The notes under the pieces were generated by a model. That model searched no databases and had not been told where the DNA came from. It saw only the letters and a program-made list of their open reading frames with translations. A stretch of 64,000 bases of DNA from Bradyrhizobium diazoefficiens USDA 110 (lineage in GTDB: Bacteria; Pseudomonadota; Alphaproteobacteria; Rhizobiales; Xanthobacteraceae): positions 6,062,001 through 6,126,000 of the forward strand of contig NC_004463.1 of the NCBI RefSeq assembly GCF_000011365.1, read 5' to 3'. Shown in pieces: positions 23,663 through 32,891 of the stretch (its first letter is position 1; every line of letters begins with the position of its first letter). The translations under genes and the position numbers were made by a program.

Positions 23663-24180
23663 GCCGCGTTCCGCACGGTATCGCCGACCTTGACGATGCC
23701 GCCTTGCAGGATCTTGCAGTTCAGGCCGGAGCGATTGATGAGGGGATCGAAGATCGCCTTGCCGGTGATCTCCTCGATATGCCGGCACGGCACCGACAGC
23801 CGGGTTGCTTCCAGCAGGGTTTCCCCGAGCCAGAAGCGGCGGCCGACCAGATGGTTCAGCGGCACGCCTTCGACCGTGACGTTGCGCCGATGCTCCTCCG
23901 GGCCGAGCTCGATGCCGGCATCACGCTTGAGCGCGACCAGCGTCTCGAGCTCGAACAGGGTGACCTGCCGGCCTTCTTCCGGCTTGTGCGAATAAAAACC
24001 CTCCTCGTTGCCGATCATGTAGCGGTCGCCCCCGATCCCCCGGCCTGCGACGAGCGTGATCGTTTCCACTGCGCGCATCGGCAGGAACGCACGCGGGGCA
24101 AGATGGAGGAAGCGCACCACGCCGGTCCAGCCGAGCTGCGTTGTCGTCTGCGCCGAGCCGGCGCTGATGGTGTCGAGCAT
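23659..24180 (-). CDS. MOSC-domain protein, 173 aa
   Basis: MOSC domains bind molybdenum cofactor through a conserved Cys, here in RLSVPCRHIEEI. Other family segments: RGIGGDRYMIGNEEG, RQVTLFELETL and GPEEHRRNVTVEG. Small MOSC proteins such as YiiM, and the MOSC-ferredoxin fusion YcbX, reduce N-hydroxylated bases and related compounds. The gene overlaps the next one by ATGA (23659-23662), so the two products are translationally coupled, which supports MOSC protein and reductase working as a pair. Start ATG 24180; 55 bp behind the MHS transporter gene. Confidence 0.87.
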   Translation of the reverse strand: MLDTISAGSAQTTTQLGWTGVVRFLHLAPRAFLPMRAVETITLVAGRGIGGDRYMIGNEEGFYSHKPEEGRQVTLFELETLVALKRDAGIELGPEEHRRNVTVEGVPLNHLVGRRFWLGETLLEATRLSVPCRHIEEITGKAIFDPLINRSGLNCKILQGGIVKVGDTVRNAA

Positions 24181-24235
24181 GACAAAATCCTTGTGAGAGG
24201 CGTTGGCGCGCCGCCGGCAGCGGCGCGCCGCGGGA

Positions 24236-25549
24236 TCAGGTCAGTTCCTTGTTCGCCATTTCCGGCGCGAACGTGGTCGCAGTTGCCGTGATGGCCGCGC
24301 AGGCGATCAGCAGTAGCGAGACCGGCCAGGTTGCGCCGCCGCTCCACGCCATCAGCGACGCCGCGATCAGCGGCGTCAACCCGCCGCTCAGGGCCGCGCC
24401 GACCTGAAATCCGAGCGAGGCGCCGCTGTAACGCAGCCGCGCGGAGAACAGCTCGGAGTACCAGGGCGCGCCGATGCCGAACATCACCATCTGGCCGAAG
24501 GTGATCGCGACCACGATGGTGCAGATGACGACGGCGGGATCGCGGGTGTTGAGCAGCCAGAACAGCGGAAAGGCAAACAGCGCCGAGAACAGGCAGCTCG
24601 CATAGAACATCGTCTTGCGGCCGACGAGGTCGGACAGCCAGCCGAACAAGGGAATGGCGAGCAGCGCGACCAGCGATGCGGCGAACGCGCCGTTCAGCAC
24701 CACCGTGCGCGACAGGCCGAGATTGGCCGTGGCGTAGGACATCACGAACACCCCGCCGATGCTGGCATAGGCGATCTCGGAGATCTTCAGACCAACCGCA
24801 GTGAAGAACGGCCTGCGGTGATGCCTGAAGATCTCGACCAGCGGCATGCTTGCGACGTCCTTCTTGGCCTGGACCTGACGGAAGGCCGCGGTCTCTTCCA
24901 TGTTGAGGCGGATGTAGAGCCCGACGCCGACCAGGAGGATCGAGATCAGGAACGGAATGCGCCAGCCGTAAGCCATGAAGTCGCTTTCCGGCAGGCTCGC
25001 CACCAGCGCAAACATGCCGATCGCGGCGAGATTGCCGATGGGATTGCCGACCTGCACCATGCTGCCGAGCAGGCCGCGGCGGTGGGTCGGGCAGTTCTCC
25101 ACCACCATCAGCACCGCCCCGCCCCACTCGCCGCCGAGGCCGATGCCCTGGAGGAAACGCAGGCCGATCAGGAGCAGCGGCGCGGCGATGCCGATCTGCT
25201 GATAGGTCGGAAGCAAGCCGATCAGGAAGGTGCCGATGCCCATCACCATGATCGTGATCGCGAGCATCGCCTTGCGGCCGACCCGGTCGCCGTAATGACC
25301 GAAGATCGCAGCGCCCAGCGGCCGCGCCAAAAAGCCGACCGCGTAGGTGCCGAAGGCGGCGATGGTGGCGAGCGTGGGATTGCCGGCCGCGAAGAAGACC
25401 TTGTTGAACACCAGCGCGGTCGCCGTGCCGTAGATGAGGAAATCGTACCATTCGACCGCGGTGCCGATCACGCTCGACCACACGATCCGTCGCAAGCTCG
25501 CCGCCTCGTCCGGCGCTACGCTCAGGGTTACGTCGTCTGCCACGGTCAT
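24236..25549 (-). CDS. Metabolite:H+ symporter, MHS family of MFS
   Basis: A 437-aa permease with 12 predicted helices. The start of the MHS signature is clear: SSVIGTAVEWYDFLIYGTAT, followed by RPLGAAIFGHYGDRVGRKAM and the IGLGGEWGGAVLMVVENCP segment, as in proline/betaine, citrate and shikimate transporters. It most likely imports an organic acid or amine with protons. ATG 25549 follows TTTGGAGAGATCG. It is the first gene of the transporter-MOSC-reductase unit and is divergent from the XRE-cupin regulator. Confidence 0.88.
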   Translation of the reverse strand: MTVADDVTLSVAPDEAASLRRIVWSSVIGTAVEWYDFLIYGTATALVFNKVFFAAGNPTLATIAAFGTYAVGFLARPLGAAIFGHYGDRVGRKAMLAITIMVMGIGTFLIGLLPTYQQIGIAAPLLLIGLRFLQGIGLGGEWGGAVLMVVENCPTHRRGLLGSMVQVGNPIGNLAAIGMFALVASLPESDFMAYGWRIPFLISILLVGVGLYIRLNMEETAAFRQVQAKKDVASMPLVEIFRHHRRPFFTAVGLKISEIAYASIGGVFVMSYATANLGLSRTVVLNGAFAASLVALLAIPLFGWLSDLVGRKTMFYASCLFSALFAFPLFWLLNTRDPAVVICTIVVAITFGQMVMFGIGAPWYSELFSARLRYSGASLGFQVGAALSGGLTPLIAASLMAWSGGATWPVSLLLIACAAITATATTFAPEMANKELT

Positions 25550-25904
25550 CGATCTCTCCAAAAGGTACCGGCGCCTGGGAAAGCAGTTGGTTCTGTCGCG
25601 GAGCCCATCGGCAGCCGCGGCGGTAAAATCGATCATGTTTACTAATGGAAATCAACGGCACGGAATGCGGCAAATGCCGCCGATCGCGGCAGAGCGCATC
25701 AATTGCACCATTATTCGGCTGATTTTCGCGATATACCAGCTCGCCTGCCCACAATATCCGCGGCGCTGCTCGAAATTTCTGCGCGATAGTTTTCCTTTGG
25801 AATACACCTGCACGTCCCCCGGAACTGCCCTGCGCGCGCCACCGGGCTGGCAGTTCGGCAGCATCTGATGCAAAAGAAGCATCAGCAGTTCAGGAGACTC
25901 ATGC
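25550..25904. promoter_or_regulatory. Divergent control region of the transporter cassette and its regulator
   Basis: 355 bp without a plausible gene. It is more AT-rich than its surroundings at 25630-25800. GATGC-N7-GCATC at 25866-25882 is a small dyad near the regulator start and could be an autoregulatory site. I see no sigma-54 or EcfG promoter. Confidence 0.4.
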
Positions 25905-26468
25905 GTGCTTGACGTCAGCAAAGCGACAGCGGTCGGGGCCAATATCCGCCAGGCGCGGATTGCCAAGGGCCTGACGCTGGACCAGCTTGCCAGGCAGAGC
26001 GACCTCACGCGCGGCTACATTTCGCTGGTCGAGCGCAACCTCAAGATCCCTTCGCTCGCCGCGCTGCTGCGGATGGCCGCCGCCCTCGAGGTCAACGTCG
26101 CGAACTTCTTCGACCCGAACGCCGAGCCCGCGCCGCGCTACACGCTGTTCCGCCGCGAAGGCGGCAATGTCCCGCTGTTCCAGGACACCTTTGGCGTGGT
26201 GCCGCTGGCAACCGGCCGCACCCGCAAGATGATGGAGCCGTTCCTCCTCAGCCCGCCGCACAAATCGGCGACGCGCGCCTCGCATGCCGGCGAGGAGCTG
26301 CTCTTCGTGATCAACGGGAAAATTGCGATCAAGCTCGACGGCGAAGAGCTCGTCCTCGGCAAGGGCGATTGTCTGTATTTTTCGGGCGAGACGCCGCACG
26401 AGGTCCGGAGCCTCGGCCGGCAGAAGGCGGAGGTTCTGGTCGTTGTCGCTCAGAACGCGACGACGTAA
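25905..26468 (+). CDS. XRE-family regulator with C-terminal cupin, 187 aa
   Basis: Helix-turn-helix at residues 11-65 (IRQARIAKGLTLDQLARQSD, TRGYISLVERNLKIPSLAAL), then a cupin sensor at about 105-180 (EELLFVINGKIAIKLDGEEL, GDCLYFSGETPHEVRSLG). This PuuR/SutR-like class represses catabolic and transport genes and releases DNA on binding a small metabolite. GTG 25905 is the start: the ATG four bases before it runs into a stop. It is divergent from the transporter-MOSC-reductase unit, which it very probably controls. Confidence 0.88.
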   Translation: MLDVSKATAVGANIRQARIAKGLTLDQLARQSDLTRGYISLVERNLKIPSLAALLRMAAALEVNVANFFDPNAEPAPRYTLFRREGGNVPLFQDTFGVVPLATGRTRKMMEPFLLSPPHKSATRASHAGEELLFVINGKIAIKLDGEELVLGKGDCLYFSGETPHEVRSLGRQKAEVLVVVAQNATT

Positions 26469-26489
26469 CCCCGGACTTCGGCAAATAGC

Positions 26490-27701
26490 CTAGCGGAACC
26501 AGAAGAAACGCCCGGACGGCGGGACGGATTCGGGCGGACGCGGCCGCTTCGGGCGCGGTGGCTTTGGCGTCGGTTCAGCGGACGAGGTGGTCTCCGCCCC
26601 CGGCGCGGTGTCGCTTCCCGGCACCTTCACCGACAGCAGCAGATTCGATTCATGCGTGCGCCAGCGATAACCGACGCCGAAATCGATCGGCTGGGCCCGC
26701 GCGAACAGTTCGGCATAGCGCTCCTGGTAACGGCCGGGGAATTCGGCGATCGGTCCGAGGTAGCGGCCGAACGGGAAGAACCGCCATTGCCGCGCATTGT
26801 AGTTCGCGAGCGGAATGCCGGAATCGTCCTGGATGATGGTGGCGCTGTTGGCCAGTAGCCAGTCGCGGACGACGGTGAAGTTGCCAGAGTGCAAGAGATA
26901 GGACGCGCTCTTGAGCAGGCTGTTGCCGGGCCCGAGCGTCTCGCAGAACTTCAGGAATCCAGCCGCGCGCGCGCCGGGATTGGAGAGATCGGTGGAGAAA
27001 TAATACAGCGTGCGCACTTCGCCATCGCTGCCGGCGAAGGTGATGCGGACGCCGCGCGTCGCGTTCGGTCCCGGATTGTCGTTGCCCGCGTGAATCCCGC
27101 CCTTGTCGTCGAGCGCAATCATCTCGACGTTGCGGATGGTCTTGCCGGAGCGGGCGAGGAAGACATAGAGGATCGGCAAGGTGCCGTTGACCTGGTTGGC
27201 GTGCAGGTCGACCTTCATCTGCTTGGTGATGAAGAAGGAGAAACTCAGGATCGAGCCGAGCGAGCGTTCGACATTGTAGAGCGCGGCGCCGACCGAACCG
27301 CGCGGCAGCCGCGTCAGGTCGGGCACGGCGCCAACCGGCTCCAGCGCACCGAGCACGTAGGTGCTGGCCTTGGAATAGAAGGCGTCGGCGTAGAGGAAGT
27401 CCGGGCCGCTGAACATGTAGAACATGGTCGGCCTGGGCGCGGCCAGGTTGACGTCGGACCAGGTGCGGATCTTCGAGAGTTGCCGCTGCTCGAGCTGGGC
27501 AAAGGCGCCGTCGAAGAATTTTGCGTGATGCTGCCAGGACGGGTCTCTGGTCAGCGCCACCAGCGGCGAGTCCGCCGATGGCTGCATGCCCGCAAGGAAA
27601 CGCGCGGTGTCGTCGAAGGTGACGTCGGCGGCCCGCACGGACGAGACGGCCGCAGCCAGGAGGGCAACAGCGACGGCCGCAATTCTCAAGGGTCGAAACA
27701 T
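26490..27701 (-). CDS. Exported protein of unknown function, 403 aa
   Basis: Signal peptide of 24 residues (core IAAVAVALLAAAVSSV, cut after VRA). The mature protein is a soluble mixed alpha/beta domain of about 340 residues with segments such as PTMFYMFSGPDFLYADAFYS, KTIRNVEMIALDDKG and FCETLGPGNSLLKSASYLLH, then a Pro/Lys-rich tail ending PPSGRFFWFR. I recognise it as a recurring bacterial exported protein but no named family. The gene starts 2 bp after the stop of the APC permease on the same strand, so they are co-transcribed. Confidence 0.75.
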   Translation of the reverse strand: MFRPLRIAAVAVALLAAAVSSVRAADVTFDDTARFLAGMQPSADSPLVALTRDPSWQHHAKFFDGAFAQLEQRQLSKIRTWSDVNLAAPRPTMFYMFSGPDFLYADAFYSKASTYVLGALEPVGAVPDLTRLPRGSVGAALYNVERSLGSILSFSFFITKQMKVDLHANQVNGTLPILYVFLARSGKTIRNVEMIALDDKGGIHAGNDNPGPNATRGVRITFAGSDGEVRTLYYFSTDLSNPGARAAGFLKFCETLGPGNSLLKSASYLLHSGNFTVVRDWLLANSATIIQDDSGIPLANYNARQWRFFPFGRYLGPIAEFPGRYQERYAELFARAQPIDFGVGYRWRTHESNLLLSVKVPGSDTAPGAETTSSAEPTPKPPRPKRPRPPESVPPSGRFFWFR

Positions 27702-27703
27702 GT

Positions 27704-29071
27704 CTATTCGCGATTGTGTGACGTGCCAGCGGCGACCGGCCGCCTGCGGAAAACAGCATAAATCAACAGGCCCGAGAGCATGACGAACATCCCCGACAGC
27801 GACTGCACCGGCCGCTCGGTCAAGAGGTAGTACATCATGAACGCGGTCACGAGCAGGAAAACGAGCGGCGTGAACGGGTATCCCCAGGCGCGATAGGGCC
27901 GCGGCAGGTCAGGATCGGTGATGCGCAGCTTGATCACGCCGGCGACCGTGAAGAACGAGCAGAACAAGAGCGCGAACTGGATGAAGTCGAGCACCGCCTC
28001 GAAACTGCGCGTGAACAGCAGCAGGGTCGCGACCGCGAGCTGAAACAGGATGGCATAGGCCGGCGCGCCGCTCGTCGACTTGCGCGAGAACACGCGCAGC
28101 GCCGGAATGTCCTCCCCCATCGTCATCATCACGCGCGGACCGATCCACATCATCGCGCTGATCGAGGAGATCAGGCCGACGCAGATCATGGCGCCGACGA
28201 TCCGGCCGCCGAGGCTGCCGAAGATGGCGCTGCCGGCGACACTGGCGACATCGAGCTGGCCGGCGAGCGCGCCGACCGGCGTGGAGTAGAGAAACACCGC
28301 ATTCAATGCGACATACAGCACGAGCACGATCAGCGTGCCCGCGAGCAGCGCGCGCGGCAGGTTCTGCTGCGGCATGTTCATCTCGCCGATGATATAGGTC
28401 GCCGCATTCCAGCCCGAGAACGAGTACATCACGAAGACGAGGCCGATCGCGAAGGGCGCGCTGACGATGTGCGCGAGGTCGCCCGGCTGCGGCGTGAAGG
28501 CGATCGGCTGCGGCACGCCGATGATGAAGCCGGCGACCAGGAAGGCGACGATCAGCACGACCTTCAGGATGGTCGAGATCAGCTGGAAGGTCGAGGAGTG
28601 CCTGACGCCGGTCAGTTGCACGAGCGAGACCAGCCACACCACGCCGATGGCGAGCGGGATCGGCGGCAGGTCGGGGACGACCGACTTGGCATATTCGCCG
28701 AAGGCCATCGCGGCGAGCGCGACCGGCGCGGCAAAGCCGACCGTCGCCGAGACCCAGCCGGCGAGAAAGCCGAAGGCGGGATGATAGGCACGGCCGAGGA
28801 AATTGTATTCGCCGCTCGAGCGCGGAAACATCGCGCCGAGCTCGCTGTAGGAGAACACCCCGCACAGTGCGACGATGCCGCCGACGCTCCACAGCAGCAG
28901 GATCGAGAAGCCGGACGGGATGTCCTTGACCTGGAAGCCGAGGCTGGTGAAGACGCCGACCCCGATCATGTCGGCAACGACGATGGCGGTTGCGACCAGA
29001 ACGGAGACACCCGCCCCTCTTCCGGTCAACCGGCCAGTCCAGGGCGCAGTACCCGCATCTGATGCCGTCAT
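27704..29071 (-). CDS. Amino-acid permease, APC family
   Basis: A 455-aa permease with 12 helices. First-helix motif VADMIGVGVFTSLGFQVKD with the unwound GxG, then FPRSSGEYNFLGRAYHP and FSGWNAATYIIGEMNMPQQN, all typical of the amino acid-polyamine-organocation superfamily. Likely import or exchange of an amino acid; the substrate cannot be told. ATG 29071. Co-transcribed with the exported protein gene that follows; the upstream 307 bp separate it from a divergent hydrolase. Confidence 0.87.
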   Translation of the reverse strand: MTASDAGTAPWTGRLTGRGAGVSVLVATAIVVADMIGVGVFTSLGFQVKDIPSGFSILLLWSVGGIVALCGVFSYSELGAMFPRSSGEYNFLGRAYHPAFGFLAGWVSATVGFAAPVALAAMAFGEYAKSVVPDLPPIPLAIGVVWLVSLVQLTGVRHSSTFQLISTILKVVLIVAFLVAGFIIGVPQPIAFTPQPGDLAHIVSAPFAIGLVFVMYSFSGWNAATYIIGEMNMPQQNLPRALLAGTLIVLVLYVALNAVFLYSTPVGALAGQLDVASVAGSAIFGSLGGRIVGAMICVGLISSISAMMWIGPRVMMTMGEDIPALRVFSRKSTSGAPAYAILFQLAVATLLLFTRSFEAVLDFIQFALLFCSFFTVAGVIKLRITDPDLPRPYRAWGYPFTPLVFLLVTAFMMYYLLTERPVQSLSGMFVMLSGLLIYAVFRRRPVAAGTSHNRE

Positions 29072-29378
29072 CGGGGTCCTTAACCTCAGGCCTCACGTCT
29101 CGTGGGAAGCATCGTGCAGTTTGATCCAGTCAATTCAAGCAGGGTTAACAAGGGTTAAATGAGGCAAGGAAAATAGGTATCAAGGCACCTTCTTAGCACG
29201 GTCCTAGGCGATAAAGCTGCGCAAACACCGGAGAATCCCGTTTCCGATCCCCACAATCACGACACGATTGCGTGGTCCTTTTGAGCGTTCCGGATGTGGG
29301 GAAGTTTCTCCGGACACTTAACGTCACCTAAACGCCAGTCGGCTCAATTATCTCAAGATTGCCGCTGGGCTTGTGGTC
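29072..29378. other. Divergent intergenic region with two GGGTTAA repeats
   Basis: 307 bp, no gene seen. AGGGTTAACAAGGGTTAA near 29140-29157 has two TTAA boxes 6 nt apart, one short of the CtrA spacing. The region should hold the promoters of the APC permease and the hydrolase at 29379. Confidence 0.4.
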
Positions 29379-30725
29379 ATGACTTGGGGTCATGGGTGGA
29401 TGGTCGGGGCCGTTCCGAAAACGAGAGCTGACATTCGTGCCGATCGGACGCCGTCCGATCGGCGCGGTCGTGCGCTCCGGATCGGCCTGATCTCAGCCTT
29501 GGTGCCGCTGTCGCTCACGCTGGTTCAATGCGGCAAGGCGCCGAATCCGACGGCGCTCGCAGCCAACTCGCAGGCCAATGTCCAGGTCGTCGCCAAGACC
29601 AATCCGCAAGTTGCGAGCGGCGACACGTTCGAGGATCGCTTCCCTGCCCCGCAGTTCAAGGAGCGCTTCCCCTCGGTGGGCGAGAGCTTCCTGCAACGGC
29701 AGATGTCGGACTTCTCGCCCAAGCGCGCCGTACAGCAGCAGCCGCAGCCGGAGCAGGCACCCTACAAGGTCGCTTCGCTCGCACCGCAGGCGCCCTACCA
29801 GCGTCCGCCCCGCGAAGACCTGACGACGCTCGTCAGCATGAAGTCGTCGGCCTTCCCCTATTTCGGCAACAACCCTGCCTCCGACGCGCCGTTCCTCAAC
29901 ATCTCCAAGGGTGACCGCCGCGGCCACCGCAGCTATTCGGGGCGCGTCTACTGGCAGGACGAGACCTACAGCGACAGCCGCGTGCTGGTGCACGTCCCCG
30001 AGCATTTCGACGCCCGCAAGCCGGGCGTGATCGTGGTGTTCTTCCACGGCAATGGCGCGACGCTCGAGCGCGATGTGCGCGACCGGCAGCTGGTGCCGCA
30101 GCAGATTACCGATTCCGGCGCCAATGCCGTCCTGCTTGCGCCGCAGATGGCCGTCGACGCCGCCGATTCCAGCGCCGGAAAATTCTGGCAGGCGGGCGGC
30201 CTCAAGCGCTTCATGGATGAATCGGCTAGCCACCTCGCCCGCCTCACCGGCGATCCCAACAGCGCGCGCGCGTTCGCCAACATGCCGATCGTCATAGTCG
30301 GCTATAGCGGCGGCTTCCTGCCGACGGCCTGGAGCCTCGAGGTCGGCGGCATCAGCGACCGCGTTCGCGGCGTCGTGCTGCTCGACGCCGTCTATGGCGA
30401 AATGGACAAGTTCGCCTCCTGGATCGCGAGCCACCGCTCGGGCTTCTTCGTCAGCTCGTACACTCACTACACGGCGCGGCGCGACCGCGAGCTGATGAGC
30501 ATGCTCAGGCAGAAGGGCATCAGCGTCTCCGAGGACATGGACGGCCCGTTGCGTCCCGGCAGCGTGGTGTTCGTCGAAACCGGCGACGGCATCACCCATC
30601 GCGACTACGTGAACCGCGCGTGGACGCAGTATCCGCTCAAGGACGTGCTGGTGAAGATGTCGGCGACACCGGCGCTGGCGCTGACGCGCGTGGCGGCGAC
30701 CACTCCATCGGCATCGAACCGATAG
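29379..30725 (+). CDS. Alpha/beta-hydrolase, probable lipoprotein, 448 aa
   Basis: An N-terminal basic segment, a hydrophobic stretch (GLISALVPLSLTLVQ) and a Cys in LVQCGKA suggest lipidation or membrane anchoring. A Gln/Pro-rich linker follows to about residue 135. The catalytic domain has VVFFHGNGA (oxyanion), GYSGG near residue 310 (nucleophile Ser) and a candidate C-terminal His in DGITHRDY. It is probably an envelope esterase or lipase-like enzyme. The start is uncertain among GTG 29373, ATG 29379 and ATG 29400; none has a strong ribosome-binding site. Confidence 0.7.
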   Translation: MTWGHGWMVGAVPKTRADIRADRTPSDRRGRALRIGLISALVPLSLTLVQCGKAPNPTALAANSQANVQVVAKTNPQVASGDTFEDRFPAPQFKERFPSVGESFLQRQMSDFSPKRAVQQQPQPEQAPYKVASLAPQAPYQRPPREDLTTLVSMKSSAFPYFGNNPASDAPFLNISKGDRRGHRSYSGRVYWQDETYSDSRVLVHVPEHFDARKPGVIVVFFHGNGATLERDVRDRQLVPQQITDSGANAVLLAPQMAVDAADSSAGKFWQAGGLKRFMDESASHLARLTGDPNSARAFANMPIVIVGYSGGFLPTAWSLEVGGISDRVRGVVLLDAVYGEMDKFASWIASHRSGFFVSSYTHYTARRDRELMSMLRQKGISVSEDMDGPLRPGSVVFVETGDGITHRDYVNRAWTQYPLKDVLVKMSATPALALTRVAATTPSASNR

Positions 30726-30896
30726 TCCCGATATTGCGCCAGCCGGTATTTCCGTGCGCTGCCTGCAATTCTCTCAAGCCATGATCAAAATGTGATGTTG
30801 ATGGCCGACATCCCCGTGAGCCACCGGATTGTTTCCGCTGGCAACGATCATAGTTTGCCGGCCAAGTTGGATTTGGAATTTCTGCGGGGACAGGTC

Positions 30897-31223
30897 GTGC
30901 GTCAGGGACTGTACAAGGTCGACTTCCACACGGTTCACGGAACCGGGTGCGGTGTCGTCTATGTGGTGGATGGCAAAATGCGCGGCGGCAATTCCGCCTT
31001 CGCCTTCATGGGCACCTATACGGGCGAAGGCGACGCGATCAAGGTCAAGATCTCGACCCAGCGCTACAACGACGACCCGTCCTTCAAGGGGCTGTTCGGC
31101 ATCGACCGGATCACGCTGACGCTCACCGGCCGCGAGGACGGCGACGCGGCGGAATTCGAAGGCAACGCGCTGCAAGCGCCGGGCGTTGCCTTCAGGGCTG
31201 TGCTGAGCCGGATCAGCGACTAG
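30897..31223 (+). CDS. GrlR-like small beta protein, 108 aa
   Basis: From GTG 30897 (GGGGACAGG upstream) the protein reads VRQGLYKVDFHTVHGTGCGV, then VYVVDGKMRGGNSAFAFMGT and YTGEGDAIKVKISTQRYN. This is the pattern of the GrlR fold, a beta-barrel-like protein that in enteropathogens represses type III secretion by binding the activator GrlA. In Rhizobiales such proteins occur without GrlA and their role is unknown. No type III genes are seen here. An open frame extends 35 codons upstream but lacks family likeness. Confidence 0.65.
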   Translation: MRQGLYKVDFHTVHGTGCGVVYVVDGKMRGGNSAFAFMGTYTGEGDAIKVKISTQRYNDDPSFKGLFGIDRITLTLTGREDGDAAEFEGNALQAPGVAFRAVLSRISD

Positions 31224-31241
31224 CCGTCCGGCGTCTTGACC

Positions 31242-31631
31242 TTAGGTCTTGGGCAGCTTCGGAATGCTCTCGGCAAAACCGTTGAAGCAGGCCAGCCGCT
31301 CGTCCTCTTCCTTGAAGAAACGGCAATCGGCGTAGCCCTTGGCCTTCGCCGGCTTCGGCTTCGGCGCCGGCGGGATCACCGCGTCGTAGCAATTGAGGCG
31401 GTCCTTGGTGCCGTCATCGAGATCGAGGCAGGCCTGGAGCCGTGCGGCGATCGATTGCGGCTTGCCCTTCGGCGCTGCGGCCGGCTTGGCCGCTGCCTCC
31501 TTGGTCCCCGCTTTGGTCCCCTTGGGCTTGACCTGCACCAAGGGCTTGTCCCCCACCATCGGTGGCTTGTCGGCTTGCGCAAACGCGGAGGCTGAATAGA
31601 GCACCGCGGCAACTGCCAGAATCATCCTCAT
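31242..31631 (-). CDS. Exported Lys/Ala/Pro-rich protein, 129 aa
   Basis: Signal peptide MRMILAVAAVLYSASAFA, then a linker of Lys/Pro/Ala repeats (KPKGTKAGTKEAAAKPAAAP) and a small C-terminal domain with four cysteines: ARLQACLDLDDGTKDRLNCY and YADCRFFKEEDERLACFNGF. The repeated C-x-x-L-x-D-x-x-x-R-L-x-C-Y/F pattern (twice) suggests two small disulfide-linked helical units, as in other alphaproteobacterial periplasmic proteins. ATG 31631 preferred over the TTG three codons upstream. Function unknown. Confidence 0.7.
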   Translation of the reverse strand: MRMILAVAAVLYSASAFAQADKPPMVGDKPLVQVKPKGTKAGTKEAAAKPAAAPKGKPQSIAARLQACLDLDDGTKDRLNCYDAVIPPAPKPKPAKAKGYADCRFFKEEDERLACFNGFAESIPKLPKT

Positions 31632-31721
31632 CTCAGTCAACTCTCTTTGGTCCCCATGACCGGCCTTCTAGCGCTCCCGCGCGCGGTTTGCCAAGCACCT
31701 TGCACGCACGAAAACGCCGGT

Positions 31722-32891
31722 TCAGGCGGCGGCAGCCGGCCCGGGCCGGGTCAGGATCACCAGCACCAGCGCCAGCACGACGAAGCCGACCGCAACGAAG
31801 CCGAGTGGGTGCAGGAGCTCGTGGGCGAACAGCAGCCCGCCGATGGCGGAGCCGACCGCCTGGCCGATATAGAGGACGGAGGTGTTGAGCGCGACGGTGG
31901 CGGACGCAAGCGGCGGCGCGGTCGCGACCAGCCGCACCTGCTGCATCGAATTGGTCGAGGCAAAGCCGAGGCCCCAGATCGCGGCGGCACCTGCCATCAG
32001 GACGAACGTGCCGGCGCCGAGCGCCCAGCCCGCAATGCCCGCAAGCAGCAGGCAGGTGAACAGCAGCGAGGTGCGATAGGGACCCCAGGTATCGACGATG
32101 CGGGTCGCGATCACGACGCCGAGGAAACCGCAGAGGCCGTAGATGCCGAACACCATGCCGATTGCGTCCGGCCCCGCCCCGGTCAGCTTCTTGAGCAGCG
32201 GGCCCATGAAGGTGAACACCACGAACTGCCCGGACATTTGCAGCATGGTGATCGCAAGCAGCAGCAGAACCGTCCTGTCGCGGCCGACCGCGCTCCAGGT
32301 CTTCAGGTCCACCGGCGTGCCCTTCAGTCCGGCAGGCAGGCGCAGCAGCAACAACAAGAAGCTGATGCAGCCGAGCGCGCCGATCCCGCCATAGGCCGCG
32401 CGCCAGCCGTAGCGGCTGGCCATGAAGGTGATCAGCGGCAGGCCGACGGCGGCCGCCAGCGACCAACCGAGAAAGATATAGGCAATCGTGCTGCCGCGCC
32501 GCTCCGCCGGCACGATCAGCGCCGCCGTGCCGGCCGCCTGCGGCGTATAGAGCGCGCCGACCGCGAGCATCACCAGGCGGATGACGAGGAGGCTCGCATA
32601 GTCGGGCGCGAACGCCGAGGCGAGATTGCCGAAGGCGAGCACCGCCAGCGTGGTCGCAAGCAGCGTCCGCCGTTCGATGCGGCTCGTGAGCCAGGCCGTC
32701 AGCGGCGAACCGATGCACAGCGTGATCGCGCCGAAGGTGATCAGGAGCCCGGCCGCGTGAATGCTGATGCCGAGCCCCGCCGACAATTCCGGCAGCATCC
32801 CCGCCGGCGCCAGCACCGAGCAGCCGGTGACGAGATTGCCGAGCATGAAGGCGGTTGGCGCGAAACGGCCGGCGGCGGGGGATTTTTGCAT
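31722..32891 (-). CDS. MFS transporter (DHA1-like exporter), 389 aa
   Basis: Twelve predicted helices. The motif between helices 2 and 3 reads GSPLTAWLTSRIERRTLL; motif C-like GWSLAAAVGLPL is in helix 5, the mark of drug:H+ antiporters and of AraJ-like sugar exporters. The sequence resembles the Cmx/AraJ group. It probably exports a drug-like or sugar compound. Start ATG 32891 (MQKSPAAGRFAP). It is divergent from thrS; a much longer frame on the same strand that covers thrS is only a shadow. Confidence 0.83.
   Translation of the reverse strand: MQKSPAAGRFAPTAFMLGNLVTGCSVLAPAGMLPELSAGLGISIHAAGLLITFGAITLCIGSPLTAWLTSRIERRTLLATTLAVLAFGNLASAFAPDYASLLVIRLVMLAVGALYTPQAAGTAALIVPAERRGSTIAYIFLGWSLAAAVGLPLITFMASRYGWRAAYGGIGALGCISFLLLLLRLPAGLKGTPVDLKTWSAVGRDRTVLLLLAITMLQMSGQFVVFTFMGPLLKKLTGAGPDAIGMVFGIYGLCGFLGVVIATRIVDTWGPYRTSLLFTCLLLAGIAGWALGAGTFVLMAGAAAIWGLGFASTNSMQQVRLVATAPPLASATVALNTSVLYIGQAVGSAIGGLLFAHELLHPLGFVAVGFVVLALVLVILTRPGPAAAA

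Noticed and set aside
29138..29157. CtrA site before the hydrolase gene
   Set aside because: The two TTAA boxes are 6 nt apart, not 7, so I did not call it.
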